Shown here one piece after another: positions 1-6,974 of a stretch of DNA of 21,759 nt (the stretch's first letter is position 1; every line of letters begins with the position of its first letter). The position numbers and the translations under genes were made by a program. Below the pieces are notes generated by a model. The model made no database searches. It was not told where the DNA came from and saw only the letters and a program-made list of their open reading frames with translations. The DNA comes from an uncultured Enterorhabdus sp. (lineage in GTDB: Bacteria > Actinomycetota > Coriobacteriia > Coriobacteriales > Eggerthellaceae), in the NCBI GenBank assembly GCA_947645965.1, contig CANSES010000020.1:1-21759 (forward strand), given 5' to 3'.

Positions 1-635
1 ACGGCGACTACGACTACTACCTGTACAAGTCGGGCCAGCTGGAAGGCGACGCGAGTGCCGACCGCACGCTGGTGGACGAGGCCCTGGCCGATGCCGGCAT
101 CCACGGGAAGGGGAGCGCCGGCGCTCCCGAGAAGCGCGCGCCCGGCGGCGCTGCGGCCACGAAGATCACCGTGAACCGCCGCCGCGACCGCAACGGGGGC
201 GGGCCGGGGGCCAGTGCTCCGGCGACCACGACGGGGGCCGCGCCGGCCCGCGGCGGGGCTGCGTCGGCCGCAGCGGCGGCCGGTACGGCGGGCGGGGGCG
301 AGGTGCAGCTGACCGCGCCCAAGGGCAGCGCCCCCAAGACCAAGGAGCAGAAGCGCCGCGAGGCCGAGGCCCGCAACCGCGCCTACGCCGCCCTGAAGAA
401 CCACCGCAAGCGCATCGCCCAGCTCGACGAGCAGATGGAACGGGACAACGCCCGCATGGAAGAGCTGCTGGCCCTCATGGCCGATCCGGCCTTCTACGTG
501 AACGAGGACGCCTCCTCCGATGCCATCGCCGAGCACGCCAAGCTGAAGCAGCGGCTGGCGGCCGCCGAGGAGGAGTGGTTCACCCTCACCGAGGAACTGG
601 AAGCGGAAATGGCCCGCCAGCAGGAGCAGGGGTAG
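1..635 (+). CDS. ABC-F family ATPase, C-terminal fragment (5' end outside window)
   Basis: Read in frame from base 3, this gives 210 codons to TAG at 633-635 and no start, so the gene is cut by the window edge. The first visible residues, GDYDYYLYKSG, match the segment that closes the second ATPase domain of ABC-F proteins (the GNYDYYLE-type motif). After it comes an Ala/Gly/Pro-rich linker of roughly 85 residues. From about visible residue 112 there is a charged helical region (KEQKRREAEARNRAYAALK, later ADPAFYV and EEEWFTLTEELE) typical of the coiled-coil C-terminal domain of Uup/YdiF-like ABC-F proteins. Members act in the cytoplasm on ribosomes or in translation quality control. The ATPase domains are outside the window, so the subfamily cannot be given. 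An internal GTG at 72 is in frame but is not the start. Confidence 0.8.
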   Translation, partial: GDYDYYLYKSGQLEGDASADRTLVDEALADAGIHGKGSAGAPEKRAPGGAAATKITVNRRRDRNGGGPGASAPATTTGAAPARGGAASAAAAAGTAGGGEVQLTAPKGSAPKTKEQKRREAEARNRAYAALKNHRKRIAQLDEQMERDNARMEELLALMADPAFYVNEDASSDAIAEHAKLKQRLAAAEEEWFTLTEELEAEMARQQEQG

Positions 636-685
636 GGGCTTGTCCGGCTCGAACTGCGCGGTGCTCCCGTCCGTCCGGTCTGAGC

Positions 686-709
686 CACGGGGCGTTCTCG
701 TTCGTCCGG
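686..709 (+). repeat. Possible degenerate extra left end of the palindromic element
   Basis: The stretch beginning CACGGGGCGTTCTCG resembles the left arm of the copy at 15006-15106 (CACGGGGCATTCCGA) at about 17 of 24 positions. It lies directly before the full copy at 711-824. It may be a remnant of an older copy or chance similarity. No matching right end was found after 824. Confidence 0.3.
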
Positions 710-710
710 C

Positions 711-824
711 CCGAGACGCGGGACACCCCGATTCGCTCGGGCAGTCCTCGCTCGGCGAAACAGGACGTTTAGTCCTGTTTCGTTCGCTGCGGAACTCGCT
801 CGGTCGGGGCATCCCACGCCTCGG
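711..824 (+). repeat. Dispersed palindromic element, copy 1
   Basis: First of three related intergenic palindromes. The outer arms 711-731 and 804-824 pair along 21 positions with four mismatches, all of which become G.U pairs if the bottom strand is read as RNA. The central hairpin is perfect: an 11-bp stem 756-766 / 772-782 around the loop GTTTA. Two blocks are identical in all three copies: GCAGTCCTCGCT (741-752) and GGAACTCGCTCGGTC (791-805). It fills most of the gap between the ABC-F gene and trmL. There is no T-run after the central stem, so it is not a standard terminator. Confidence 0.85.
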
Positions 825-854
825 GCCTGCTCTGCCAACAAGAAAGAAGCTACT

Positions 855-1316
855 ATGTTGAACATCGTTCTCGTTGAACCGGAGATTCCTCAGAATGCGG
901 GGAACATTGCGCGCACGTGTGCTTGCACGGGGGCGCGGCTGCATTTGGTGGAACCCATGGGGTTTCGGCCGACGGAGAAGAACCTGAAGCGGGCCGGGTG
1001 CGATTACTGGAACGAGGTGGACATCATGCGGTGGCCCTGTGTGGAGGCGTTCCTGGAGGCCCACGGCGACGATGAGCTGCACCTGTTCACGGGCCAGGCC
1101 GCGCGGGGCTATCGCGACGTCGCCTACGGCGCCGATGCCTTCCTGCTGTTCGGGCGCGAGAGTCGCGGGCTCGACCAGGCCCTCATCGACCAATACGCCG
1201 ACGCCTGCCTGCGCATCCCCATGCGCGCGGGTGCCCGGTCCCTGAACCTGTCCAACGCCGTGGCCATCGCCGCCTACGAGGCCCTGGCCCAGCAGGGCTT
1301 CCCCGATCTTTCCTAG
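855..1316 (+). CDS. trmL: tRNA (cytidine(34)-2'-O)-methyltransferase TrmL
   Basis: This 153-residue protein has the length and all three motifs of the TrmL branch of the SPOUT (SpoU) methyltransferases. They are PQNAGNIARTC near residues 12-22, FGRESRGL in the middle, and IPMRAGARSLNLSNAVAIAAYE-type residues near the C-terminus that form the trefoil knot and bind S-adenosylmethionine. The family methylates the ribose 2'-OH of the wobble base (C/U34) of leucine tRNAs in the cytoplasm. The ATG at 855 follows a purine-rich stretch (AAGAAAGAAG, about 840-849) that can serve as ribosome binding site. The palindromic element at 711-824 separates it from the upstream ABC-F gene. Family assignment is firm; the tRNA target is by homology. 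Confidence 0.93.
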   Translation: MLNIVLVEPEIPQNAGNIARTCACTGARLHLVEPMGFRPTEKNLKRAGCDYWNEVDIMRWPCVEAFLEAHGDDELHLFTGQAARGYRDVAYGADAFLLFGRESRGLDQALIDQYADACLRIPMRAGARSLNLSNAVAIAAYEALAQQGFPDLS

Positions 1317-1383
1317 GGCATCCTCTCATCGGCGGTTTCTGTGGGTTCGCGTCTGCCGCGCGGGTGGCGGGCGGTGCTTGGGA

Positions 1384-1389
1384 TACACT
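1384..1389 (+). promoter_or_regulatory. Possible -10 box (TACACT) of the M50 protease gene
   Basis: TACACT ends 8 bases before the ATG at 1398, with no convincing -35 box or Shine-Dalgarno sequence. If used, transcription would start almost at the ATG and give a leaderless mRNA. The same hexamer serves as the -10 box in the much better promoter at 8003-8031. The call is weak. Confidence 0.3.
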
Positions 1390-1397
1390 GTCGGGCT

Positions 1398-2075
1398 ATG
1401 ATTAGCATACCTTACATCATCTGCTCGGTGCTGAGCTTCATTCCCGCCCTCGTGCTGCACGAGGTGGCCCACGGCTTTGCTGCCTGGAAGCTGGGCGATC
1501 CCACGGCGAAGAGCCGTGGCCGCCTGTCGCTGAACCCGCTCAAGCACATCGATCCCTTCGGCACGGTGCTGCTGCCCGCCATGCTCATGTTCATGGGGAT
1601 GCCCGTGTTCGGCTACGCCAAGCCGGTGCCCTACAACCCGCGCTACTTCAAGGACCCGCGCCGCGATGACGTGATCGTGGGCCTCGCCGGTCCGGCGGCC
1701 AACCTCGCCATGGCGGTGCTCGCCGCAGGGGTGGCCTGGGCCCTGTACCAGCCGGCCTTGAACGGCCTGGTGGACAACGAGCTGTTCGCCTACTTCTACC
1801 TGATGTTTCTGCCCACCTTCGCGCTGGTGAACCTGTTCCTCATGTTCTTCAACCTGCTGCCCATCCCGCCGCTGGACGGTTCGTCCATCTTCGCCATCCT
1901 GCTGCCGGCGAAGTACCTGCCGAAGTACTACCAGATCCAGCAGTACGCCTTCCCGGTGTTCATGATCGTGATCGTGCTGTTCCCGTACTTGTTCCACTTC
2001 AACCCCTTCTCGTGGTACCTGGGCGCGACGGCGGGCAATCTCGCCAATCTGCTGTTCCCCTTCGTCATCTACTAG
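1398..2075 (+). CDS. M50-family site-2 protease homologue, membrane metalloprotease
   Basis: A 225-residue membrane protein with the zinc motif HEVAH at residues 21-25 inside the first hydrophobic segment. A second motif, NLLPIPPLDG, supplies the third zinc ligand at Asp160. This is the short, PDZ-less M50 (site-2 protease) type that cleaves substrates within the membrane. Several hydrophobic segments are evident, including PALVLHEVAHG, LAMAVLAAGVAWAL and FMIVIVLFPYLF. I chose ATG 1398 over the GTG at 1341 because the extra 19 residues (MGSRLPRGWRAVLGIHCRA) do not look like family sequence and homologues begin just before the HExxH helix. No strong ribosome binding site is visible. It precedes scpA with a 9-base gap, a common pairing. 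The substrate is unknown. Confidence 0.88.
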   Translation: MISIPYIICSVLSFIPALVLHEVAHGFAAWKLGDPTAKSRGRLSLNPLKHIDPFGTVLLPAMLMFMGMPVFGYAKPVPYNPRYFKDPRRDDVIVGLAGPAANLAMAVLAAGVAWALYQPALNGLVDNELFAYFYLMFLPTFALVNLFLMFFNLLPIPPLDGSSIFAILLPAKYLPKYYQIQQYAFPVFMIVIVLFPYLFHFNPFSWYLGATAGNLANLLFPFVIY

Positions 2076-2084
2076 GCGCCGCCC

Positions 2085-2876
2085 ATGTCCTACAAGGTTC
2101 GCATCGATAGTTTCGAGGGTCCCTTCGACCTGCTGTTGTACCTGGTCAGCCGCCAGAAGGTGGATATCGGCGCCATCTCCATCACCGAGATCGCCGACCA
2201 GTACCTCGCCGAGGTGTCGCGCATGGACACCCTCGATCTGGACGTGGCGAGCGACTTTCTGCTCGTGGCCTCCACGCTGCTCGAGATCAAGGCCGAGAGC
2301 CTCATTCCCCGCGAGCGCACCGAGCTGGACGACGAGTTCGCCGAGCTGGCGCCCTCCGAGGCCCGCGACATCCTGGTCGAGCGGCTCATGGAGTACAAGA
2401 AGTACAAGAACGCCGCGGCGGTGCTGCACAATCGCTTCATCGCCGAGGGGCGCATGCACACGCGCCCCTTCGGCCCTGACGCGACGTTTCTCGGGCTCAT
2501 GCCCGATTTCCTGGCCGGCGTCTCGGTGGACGCCCTGGCCTACCAGGCTGCCGCGGCCCTCGCCCGGCGCGAGGTGTTCCTGCTGGAAAGCGAGCACATC
2601 GCCGCCAAGCCCATCCCCGTGGAGGTGCACGTGCGCGCCATCCACCAGCGCATTCGCAACCGCAAGCACCTGCGGTTCTCAGAACTGGTGGGGCCCGAGA
2701 CGCCCAAGGATGTGATCGTGGTCACGTTCTTGGCCATTCTGGAGCTGTACAAGCGCGTGATGGTGCGCCTGGCCCAGGACGAGGCCTTCGGCGATATTGC
2801 CATCGGCTACATCGAGGGCTCCGGCGAGCTGAATCTGGAAGGCGACGACGCGCTGACCTCGGTGGGCGAGGCCTAA
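2085..2876 (+). CDS. scpA: Segregation and condensation protein A
   Basis: At 263 residues this has normal ScpA length and opens with the family signature YKVRIDSFEGPFDLLLYL, followed by ITEIADQYLAEV. ScpA is the kleisin subunit of the SMC-ScpA-ScpB complex. Its N-terminal helices contact the SMC neck and its C-terminal winged helix contacts the SMC head, closing the ring that organises and segregates the chromosome. The C-terminal part (VTFLAILELYKRVMVRLAQDEAFGDI) is the expected winged-helix segment. It starts 9 bases after the protease stop and lies 41 bases before scpB, so the genes are probably co-transcribed. No clear Shine-Dalgarno is seen, so coupling to the upstream gene is likely. 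Confidence 0.96.
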   Translation: MSYKVRIDSFEGPFDLLLYLVSRQKVDIGAISITEIADQYLAEVSRMDTLDLDVASDFLLVASTLLEIKAESLIPRERTELDDEFAELAPSEARDILVERLMEYKKYKNAAAVLHNRFIAEGRMHTRPFGPDATFLGLMPDFLAGVSVDALAYQAAAALARREVFLLESEHIAAKPIPVEVHVRAIHQRIRNRKHLRFSELVGPETPKDVIVVTFLAILELYKRVMVRLAQDEAFGDIAIGYIEGSGELNLEGDDALTSVGEA

Positions 2877-2917
2877 GGGCGCCTTGCGGGAACCCGCGCG
2901 AAACGAAGGGAAGAAGG

Positions 2918-3886
2918 ATGTTCGAGGGATTGCAGGAAAGCCAGCTGGTGGGGGCCATCGAGGCCATGCTGTTCGTGACCGACGAGCCGGTGGGCACCAT
3001 CACCCTGGCCGAGATGCTGGAATGCGAGCCCGGCCGCGTGGAAGAGGCCTGCGTGGTCCTGCGCGAGAAGCTGGAGCGCGACGGCGCCGGCATCCAGCTG
3101 CGCGAGGTGGCCGGCGGCTGGCGCCTGTTCACCCATCCGGCCTACCACGAGCTTATCGAGAAGTACGTGCTGTCCTGGGATACCCGCAAGCTGTCCGCCG
3201 CGGCCATGGAGACCTTGGCCATCGTGGCCTACACCCAGCCCGTGACCCGCGCCGGGGTGGCGGCAGTGCGCGGGGTGAACTCCGACAGCCCCATCAACTC
3301 CCTGGTGGAAAAGGGGCTCGTGCGCGAGATGGGCACCGCCGACACCCCGGGCAACCCTACCCTGTACGGCACCACCCGCGGCTTTCTGGAGAAGTTCGGC
3401 CTGCGCAGTCCCGCCGACCTGCCCGATCTGGCCGACTTCGCCCCCGACGAGGAAACGCGCCGTTTGATCACCGAGCGTCTGAGCGCCACGCGCGAGGATG
3501 CGACGGTCTCCGACGAGCAGGCCCGCGGCATGGCCCGCGCCCTGCTGGGCGAGGATGCAGCCGAGGGCGACGGCGAGGCGCTGCTCTTCGACGAGGAGGC
3601 CTATCTCGGCCTGGATGCGGCCGCCGCGAGCCTGACCGAGGCCCTGGCCGCCGAGCGCGCCGCCGAAGAGGCGGCGGGGGAGGACACGAGCGTAGGGGCG
3701 GGTTTTAACCCGCCCGCAACTGGCACCGCCGCGGAAGCCGCCCCCCATGCTGATGCCGTCCCGCGCCCCGAGCGGACCGCCGATCCCGCCGCGGAGGCGA
3801 TGTTCGCCGCGGCCATCGCCTCCACCTTGGGCGTGGTGGACAAGATCGACTTCGACTCCCTCACCTTCGAGACCGATGACGAATAG
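2918..3886 (+). CDS. scpB: Segregation and condensation protein B with long acidic C-terminal tail
   Basis: The N-terminal ~190 residues are a standard ScpB: IEAMLFVTDEPV at the start, then the tandem winged helices with LSAAAMETLAIVAYTQPVTR and LYGTTRGFLEKFGL. ScpB dimers bind ScpA in the SMC complex. The protein is 322 residues, about 120-130 longer than usual. The extra C-terminal tail is rich in Ala, Glu and Asp and looks disordered, ending SLTFETDDE. A REP-like palindrome (3692-3720) lies inside the tail and reads in frame as SVGAGFNPPA, so a repeat insertion has been tolerated there. A good ribosome binding site (AAGAAGG) precedes ATG 2918. The end overlaps the rluB start by 11 bases. 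Confidence 0.94.
   Translation: MFEGLQESQLVGAIEAMLFVTDEPVGTITLAEMLECEPGRVEEACVVLREKLERDGAGIQLREVAGGWRLFTHPAYHELIEKYVLSWDTRKLSAAAMETLAIVAYTQPVTRAGVAAVRGVNSDSPINSLVEKGLVREMGTADTPGNPTLYGTTRGFLEKFGLRSPADLPDLADFAPDEETRRLITERLSATREDATVSDEQARGMARALLGEDAAEGDGEALLFDEEAYLGLDAAAASLTEALAAERAAEEAAGEDTSVGAGFNPPATGTAAEAAPHADAVPRPERTADPAAEAMFAAAIASTLGVVDKIDFDSLTFETDDE
3692..3720 (+). repeat. REP-like palindrome inside scpB
   Basis: GTAG at 3692-3695 is followed by a perfect inverted repeat with arms GGGCGGGTT (3696-3704) and AACCCGCCC (3707-3715) around TT. A GTAG tetranucleotide followed by a GC-rich palindrome is the layout of REP sequences moved by RAYT (Y1/TnpA-REP) transposases. I recall very similar GTAGGGGCGGG palindromes scattered in other genomes, but cannot check that here. 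The copy is in frame within the disordered tail of ScpB and does not interrupt the gene. No second copy or RAYT gene was found in the window. Confidence 0.7.
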
Positions 3887-4706
3887 CACGCGCCTCCAGA
3901 AGTTCCTCGCGCGCGCTGGGGTGGCCTCGCGGCGCCATGCTGAGGAGATCATCGCCGCCGGTCGGGTGACCGTGAACGGCGCGGTGGTGGCGGAGATGGG
4001 CGCGAAGGTGGATGCCGACGCCGATACCGTGGCTGTGGACGGCACCGTAGTGCGCCTGCCTGAGGAGACCGTCACCTTCATGCTGCACAAGCCGGCGGGC
4101 TACGTGACCACCATGAGCGATCCCCAAGGCCGACCCACCGCCGCCGCGCTCATGGCCGACGAGATCGCGGCCCATCCGGCCCTGTTCCCCGTGGGGCGCC
4201 TGGACGCCGACACCACGGGGCTTCTGCTGTTCACCACCGACGGGGCGTTGGGCCACGGACTTCTGCACCCGCGCCGCCATGTGACCAAGACCTACCTGGC
4301 CCTCGTGGAGGGGGCGCCCTCCGAAGATGCCGTGAAGCGCCTGCGCCGCGGCGTGCGGCTCGACGACGGCATGACCCAGCCGGCCGGCGTCCGCGTGCTG
4401 GACGGCGAGGAGGCCGTCCGCGCCGCCCAGCTCATCGGCCGAGGCGCGGGGGCCAGCGGCCAGGGTGCGCGCCACGGCGGCAAGCGCAGCCGCAGCGCCC
4501 TGGAGGGTGACGGCGCCTATGTGGAGGTGCAGCTGCGCGAGGGCCGCAAGCGCCAGGTGCGCCGCATGCTGCAGGCCGTGGGCCATCCCGTGATCGCTCT
4601 GCACCGCGAGGCCTTCGGTCCCTTGAGCCTGGGAGATTTGCCCCGGGGTGCGGCCCGCGCCCTCACCGAGGAGGAAGTGGCGGCTCTCACGGCCCTTGCG
4701 TCCTAG
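3876..4706 (+). CDS. rluB: 23S rRNA pseudouridine synthase, RluB/RsuA family
   Basis: A 276-residue protein with an N-terminal S4 RNA-binding domain (LQKFLARAGVASRRHAEEIIAAGRVTVNG, residues ~6-35) and the RsuA/RluB/E/F catalytic domain. The active-site motif is GRLDADTTGLLLFTTDG with Asp110 as nucleophile. Further family motifs are KTYLALVEG and GRKRQVRRMLQAVGHPV. RluB converts a uridine in 23S rRNA helix 90 to pseudouridine, and gene order beside scpAB favours RluB over RsuA. The start at ATG 3876 overlaps the scpB stop by 11 bases and opens exactly at the S4 domain; an upstream in-frame start would add low-complexity Pro/Arg/Ser sequence from the scpB frame. A Gly/Arg-rich insert (RGAGASGQGARHGGKRSR) precedes the C-terminal motif. 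Translation is probably coupled to scpB. Confidence 0.92.
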   Translation: MTNSTRLQKFLARAGVASRRHAEEIIAAGRVTVNGAVVAEMGAKVDADADTVAVDGTVVRLPEETVTFMLHKPAGYVTTMSDPQGRPTAAALMADEIAAHPALFPVGRLDADTTGLLLFTTDGALGHGLLHPRRHVTKTYLALVEGAPSEDAVKRLRRGVRLDDGMTQPAGVRVLDGEEAVRAAQLIGRGAGASGQGARHGGKRSRSALEGDGAYVEVQLREGRKRQVRRMLQAVGHPVIALHREAFGPLSLGDLPRGAARALTEEEVAALTALAS

Positions 4707-4760
4707 GGTTCGGGCGCCCCGTCGGCCCATCGGCGTTTCAGCCCCCATCATCGGCAATTC

Positions 4761-4786
4761 TGATGAGAATCATCAATTTTTTGCGA
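4761..4786 (+). promoter_or_regulatory. AT-rich palindrome before panB: operator or weak terminator
   Basis: TGATGA-GAA-TCATCA (4761-4775) is a perfect 6-bp inverted repeat in an unusually AT-rich stretch, followed by a run of T (4777-4782). It can be read as a short rho-independent terminator for the scpAB-rluB operon. It can also be read as an operator upstream of the TATAAT box at 4808. It matches the 7-1-7 Fur/PerR consensus (TGATAATnATTATCA) at 11 of 14 positions, which may be chance. I cannot decide between the readings from sequence alone. Confidence 0.45.
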
Positions 4787-4807
4787 TGCTCCCGTCGGCG
4801 CCGCGAC

Positions 4808-4813
4808 TATAAT
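4808..4813 (+). promoter_or_regulatory. -10 box (TATAAT) of the panBCDE operon
   Basis: A consensus TATAAT stands in GC-rich DNA about 70 bases before the panB ATG. The nearest -35-like hexamer is TTGCGA at 4781-4786, but its 21-bp spacer is too long for an ideal site, so the promoter may need an activator. Transcription from here would give a leader of about 60 bases. Confidence 0.5.
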
Positions 4814-4834
4814 ACGCGCCAGTGAAGGATACCG

Positions 4835-4866
4835 CTGCACCGGGGAGAGGCCCCGGGCGGCAGGAT
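4835..4866 (+). ncRNA. Structured leader stem-loop upstream of panB
   Basis: In the predicted panB leader, CCGGGG (4840-4845) pairs with CCCCGG (4851-4856) around AGAGG. Below that, a CTGC/GCAG pairing (about 4835-4838 with 4860-4863) is separated by a bulged A on one side and GCG on the other. The strong ribosome binding site AAAGGAGG follows at 4870-4877. A known cis-RNA, the pan motif, occurs before panB in other phyla and is a hairpin with bulged adenosines. I cannot claim this is that motif; it is simply a GC-rich leader hairpin in a suggestive position. Confidence 0.35.
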
Positions 4867-4882
4867 CGCAAAGGAGGCGCTC

Positions 4883-5707
4883 ATGAGCGTTACAGTTTCC
4901 ACATTCCTGTCTATGAAGCAAAAGGGCGAGAAGATCTCGATGATCACGGCCTACGACTACACCACGGCGCGGCTCGTGGACGAGGCCGGCATCGATTCCA
5001 TCCTCGTCGGCGATTCCCTCGGCAACGTGATGCTGGGCCTGGGCGACACCGTGTCGGTCACCATGGAGGACATGATCCATCATGGCGCGGCCGTGGCCCG
5101 GGGTGTGAAGAACGCGCTGGTGGTCATCGACATGCCCTTCATGTCCTACCAAGCGAGCGTCTACGATGCGGTGGTGAACGCCGGCCGTCTCATGAAGGAG
5201 GGCCGCGGCAACGCCGTGAAGCTGGAGGGCGGCGTGGAAGTGGCCGACCGCATCCGCGCCATTGTGGCCGCCCAGATCCCCGTCTGCGCCCACATCGGCC
5301 TCACGCCCCAGGGCATCAACGCCCTCGGCGGCTTCAAGGTGCAGGGCAAGACCGCCGATTCCGCCCGCAAGCTGTTGGAAGACGCCCATGCCGTGGAAGA
5401 GGCCGGCGCCTTCGCCGTGGTGCTGGAGGCCATTCCCGCCGAGCTGGCCGCGCGCGTGTCGGCCGAGCTGACCATCCCCACCATCGGCATCGGCGCCGGG
5501 GCCGGCTGCGACGGCCAGGTGCTCGTGAACCAGGACATGCTGGGCACCTTCACCGACTTCACGCCGAAGTTCGTGCGCCGCTTTGCCGAGGTGGGCGCGA
5601 TCATGAAGAACGCCTACGCTGAGTACGACCGCTGCGTGAAGGACGGCAGCTTCCCCGCCCCCGAGCACTGCTACGCCGCGCCCGACGGCGTGCTCGAGAG
5701 CCTGTAG
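4883..5707 (+). CDS. panB: 3-methyl-2-oxobutanoate hydroxymethyltransferase
   Basis: PanB transfers a hydroxymethyl group from 5,10-methylene-tetrahydrofolate to 2-oxoisovalerate to make ketopantoate, the first committed step of pantothenate synthesis, in the cytoplasm. The 274-residue length is normal. Visible motifs are MITAYDYTTARLVDEAG, the metal-binding LVGDSLGNV (Asp44), VTMEDMIHHGAAVARG, and the catalytic glutamate Glu182 in VVLEAIP, matching Glu181 of E. coli. The ATG at 4883 is set by a near-perfect ribosome binding site, AAAGGAGG, at 4870-4877. It is the first gene of a tight panB-panC-panD-panE run with its own upstream promoter-like region, and panC starts 10 bases after its stop. 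Confidence 0.97.
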   Translation: MSVTVSTFLSMKQKGEKISMITAYDYTTARLVDEAGIDSILVGDSLGNVMLGLGDTVSVTMEDMIHHGAAVARGVKNALVVIDMPFMSYQASVYDAVVNAGRLMKEGRGNAVKLEGGVEVADRIRAIVAAQIPVCAHIGLTPQGINALGGFKVQGKTADSARKLLEDAHAVEEAGAFAVVLEAIPAELAARVSAELTIPTIGIGAGAGCDGQVLVNQDMLGTFTDFTPKFVRRFAEVGAIMKNAYAEYDRCVKDGSFPAPEHCYAAPDGVLESL

Positions 5708-5717
5708 GGGGGCCGCC

Positions 5718-6569
5718 ATGGAGATCATTGAAACCGTCGGGACCATGAAGGCCCAGGTGGCCGCCTGGAAGGCCGAGGGGCTCACCATCGGGCTCGTGCC
5801 CACCATGGGGTCGCTGCACGCCGGCCATGAGAGCCTCATGGACGCGGCCCGGGCCGCCTGCGACCGCGTGGTGGTGTCGGTGTTCGTGAACCCGCTGCAG
5901 TTCGGGCCCGACGAGGACTTCGACGCCTATCCCCGCGACATCGACCGCGACAGCGCCATCTGCGCCGCCCACGGGGCCGATGCGGTGTTCCATCCCACGG
6001 CCGAGGAGATGTATCTGCCGGCCCACAACACCTACGTGGTCATGGAGACGCTGACCGACGCCCTGTGCGGCACCTCGCGCCCGGGGCACTTCCGCGGGGT
6101 GTGCACCGTGGTGACGAAGCTGTTCAACATCGTGCGTCCCGACCAGGCCTTCTTCGGCCAGAAGGATGCCCAGCAGCTGGCCATCATCAAGCGCATGGTG
6201 GCCGACCTGAACATGAACCTGCGCGTGGTGGGCTGCCCCATCGTGCGCGAGGAGGACGGCCTGGCCAAAAGCTCGCGCAACGCCTATCTCTCGCCCGAGG
6301 AGCGCGCGGCGGCTCTCGTGCTGTCCCGGGCCATCCGCGCCGGCGAGGCGGCCGCGGCGGCCGGCGAGCGCGACGGGGCGGCCCTGCGCCAGCTCATGAC
6401 CGCCGTCATCGAGGAAGAGCCTCTGGCCCGCATCGACTACATCGAGGTGGTGGACGGCCTCACCATGCAGCCCGTGGACGCCATCGGCGAGACGGCCCTG
6501 GTGGCCATGGCCGTCTACATCGGCCGCACGCGCCTCATCGACAATTTCCTGTACGAGGAGGGGGAGTAA
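5718..6569 (+). CDS. panC: Pantoate--beta-alanine ligase (pantothenate synthetase)
   Basis: PanC joins pantoate and beta-alanine with ATP, through a pantoyl-adenylate, to give pantothenate. The 283 residues show the nucleotidyltransferase HIGH-type motif PTMGSLHAGH (residues 28-37, His34 and His37), the pantoate pocket region FVNPLQFGPDEDFDAYPRD, FGQKDAQQLAIIKRMV, and the KMSKS-like segment KSSRNAYLSPEER. The start at ATG 5718 follows an AGGGGG Shine-Dalgarno sequence formed around the panB stop codon. The gene is between panB and panD with gaps of 10 and 3 bases, so one transcript is very likely. Confidence 0.97.
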   Translation: MEIIETVGTMKAQVAAWKAEGLTIGLVPTMGSLHAGHESLMDAARAACDRVVVSVFVNPLQFGPDEDFDAYPRDIDRDSAICAAHGADAVFHPTAEEMYLPAHNTYVVMETLTDALCGTSRPGHFRGVCTVVTKLFNIVRPDQAFFGQKDAQQLAIIKRMVADLNMNLRVVGCPIVREEDGLAKSSRNAYLSPEERAAALVLSRAIRAGEAAAAAGERDGAALRQLMTAVIEEEPLARIDYIEVVDGLTMQPVDAIGETALVAMAVYIGRTRLIDNFLYEEGE

Positions 6570-6572
6570 CCC

Positions 6573-6971
6573 GTGCTGCTGAATGTGCTGAAAGGCAAGA
6601 TCCACCGCGCCACCGTCGTGCAGGCCGAGCTCGATTACGTGGGCTCCATCACCATCGATCCGCTTCTGTCCGAGGCCGCCGGCATCCTGGAGTACGAGAA
6701 GGTGCAGGTGGTGGACATCGACAACGGCAACCGCTTCGAGACCTACGTGATCGCCGGTGAGCCCGGCAGCGGCATGATCTGCGTGAACGGGGCCGCGGCC
6801 CATTGCGTGGAGCCGGGCCACAAGGTGATCATCATGGCCTACGCGCAGATGACCCCCGAGGAGTTCGCCGCTCCCGAGAACGCCCCGCGGGTGGTGTTCG
6901 TGGACGACGATAACGCCGTTGCCCGAGTGACCCGCTACGAGAAGCACGGCCGCTTGGAAGATATGGAGTAG
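6573..6971 (+). CDS. panD: Aspartate 1-decarboxylase, pyruvoyl enzyme
   Basis: PanD makes beta-alanine from aspartate, supplying the second substrate of PanC. The 132-residue product contains the self-cleavage site Gly24-Ser25 ([11 protein letters not shown]); Ser25 becomes the pyruvoyl cofactor. Other family segments are [26 protein letters not shown] and [10 protein letters not shown]. The start is a GTG at 6573, three bases after the panC stop, with GGAGGGGGAG just upstream as ribosome binding site. The length is close to the usual 126-140 residues, and nothing is missing. Maturation may need a PanZ-type factor only in enterobacteria; many actinobacterial PanD enzymes process themselves. 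Confidence 0.96.
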   Translation: MLLNVLKGKIHRATVVQAELDYVGSITIDPLLSEAAGILEYEKVQVVDIDNGNRFETYVIAGEPGSGMICVNGAAAHCVEPGHKVIIMAYAQMTPEEFAAPENAPRVVFVDDDNAVARVTRYEKHGRLEDME

Positions 6972-6974
6972 GCC

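Noticed and set aside
711..824. Reading the palindromic elements as ordinary rho-independent terminators
   Set aside because: No T-run follows the central or outer stem on the gene strand, and the long shared sequence between the stems is not expected of terminators.
640..861. Short frames (65-73 codons) in the gap between the ABC-F gene and trmL
   Set aside because: They translate the palindromic element, and similar peptides appear on the other copies only because of the repeat.
1326..2669. Long open frame on the - strand (447 codons, His/Gly/Glu-rich), and similar ones at 8030-10087, 10132-12981, 14311-16251 and 17626-19365
   Set aside because: They lie opposite well-identified + strand genes, have His/Gln/Gly/Arg-biased composition typical of antisense frames in GC-rich DNA, and show no family motifs.
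2884..3708. Arg/Gly-rich + strand frame overlapping scpB, and comparable frames over panB, panC, der and aroA
   Set aside because: Shifted-frame shadows of identified genes with no domain signature.
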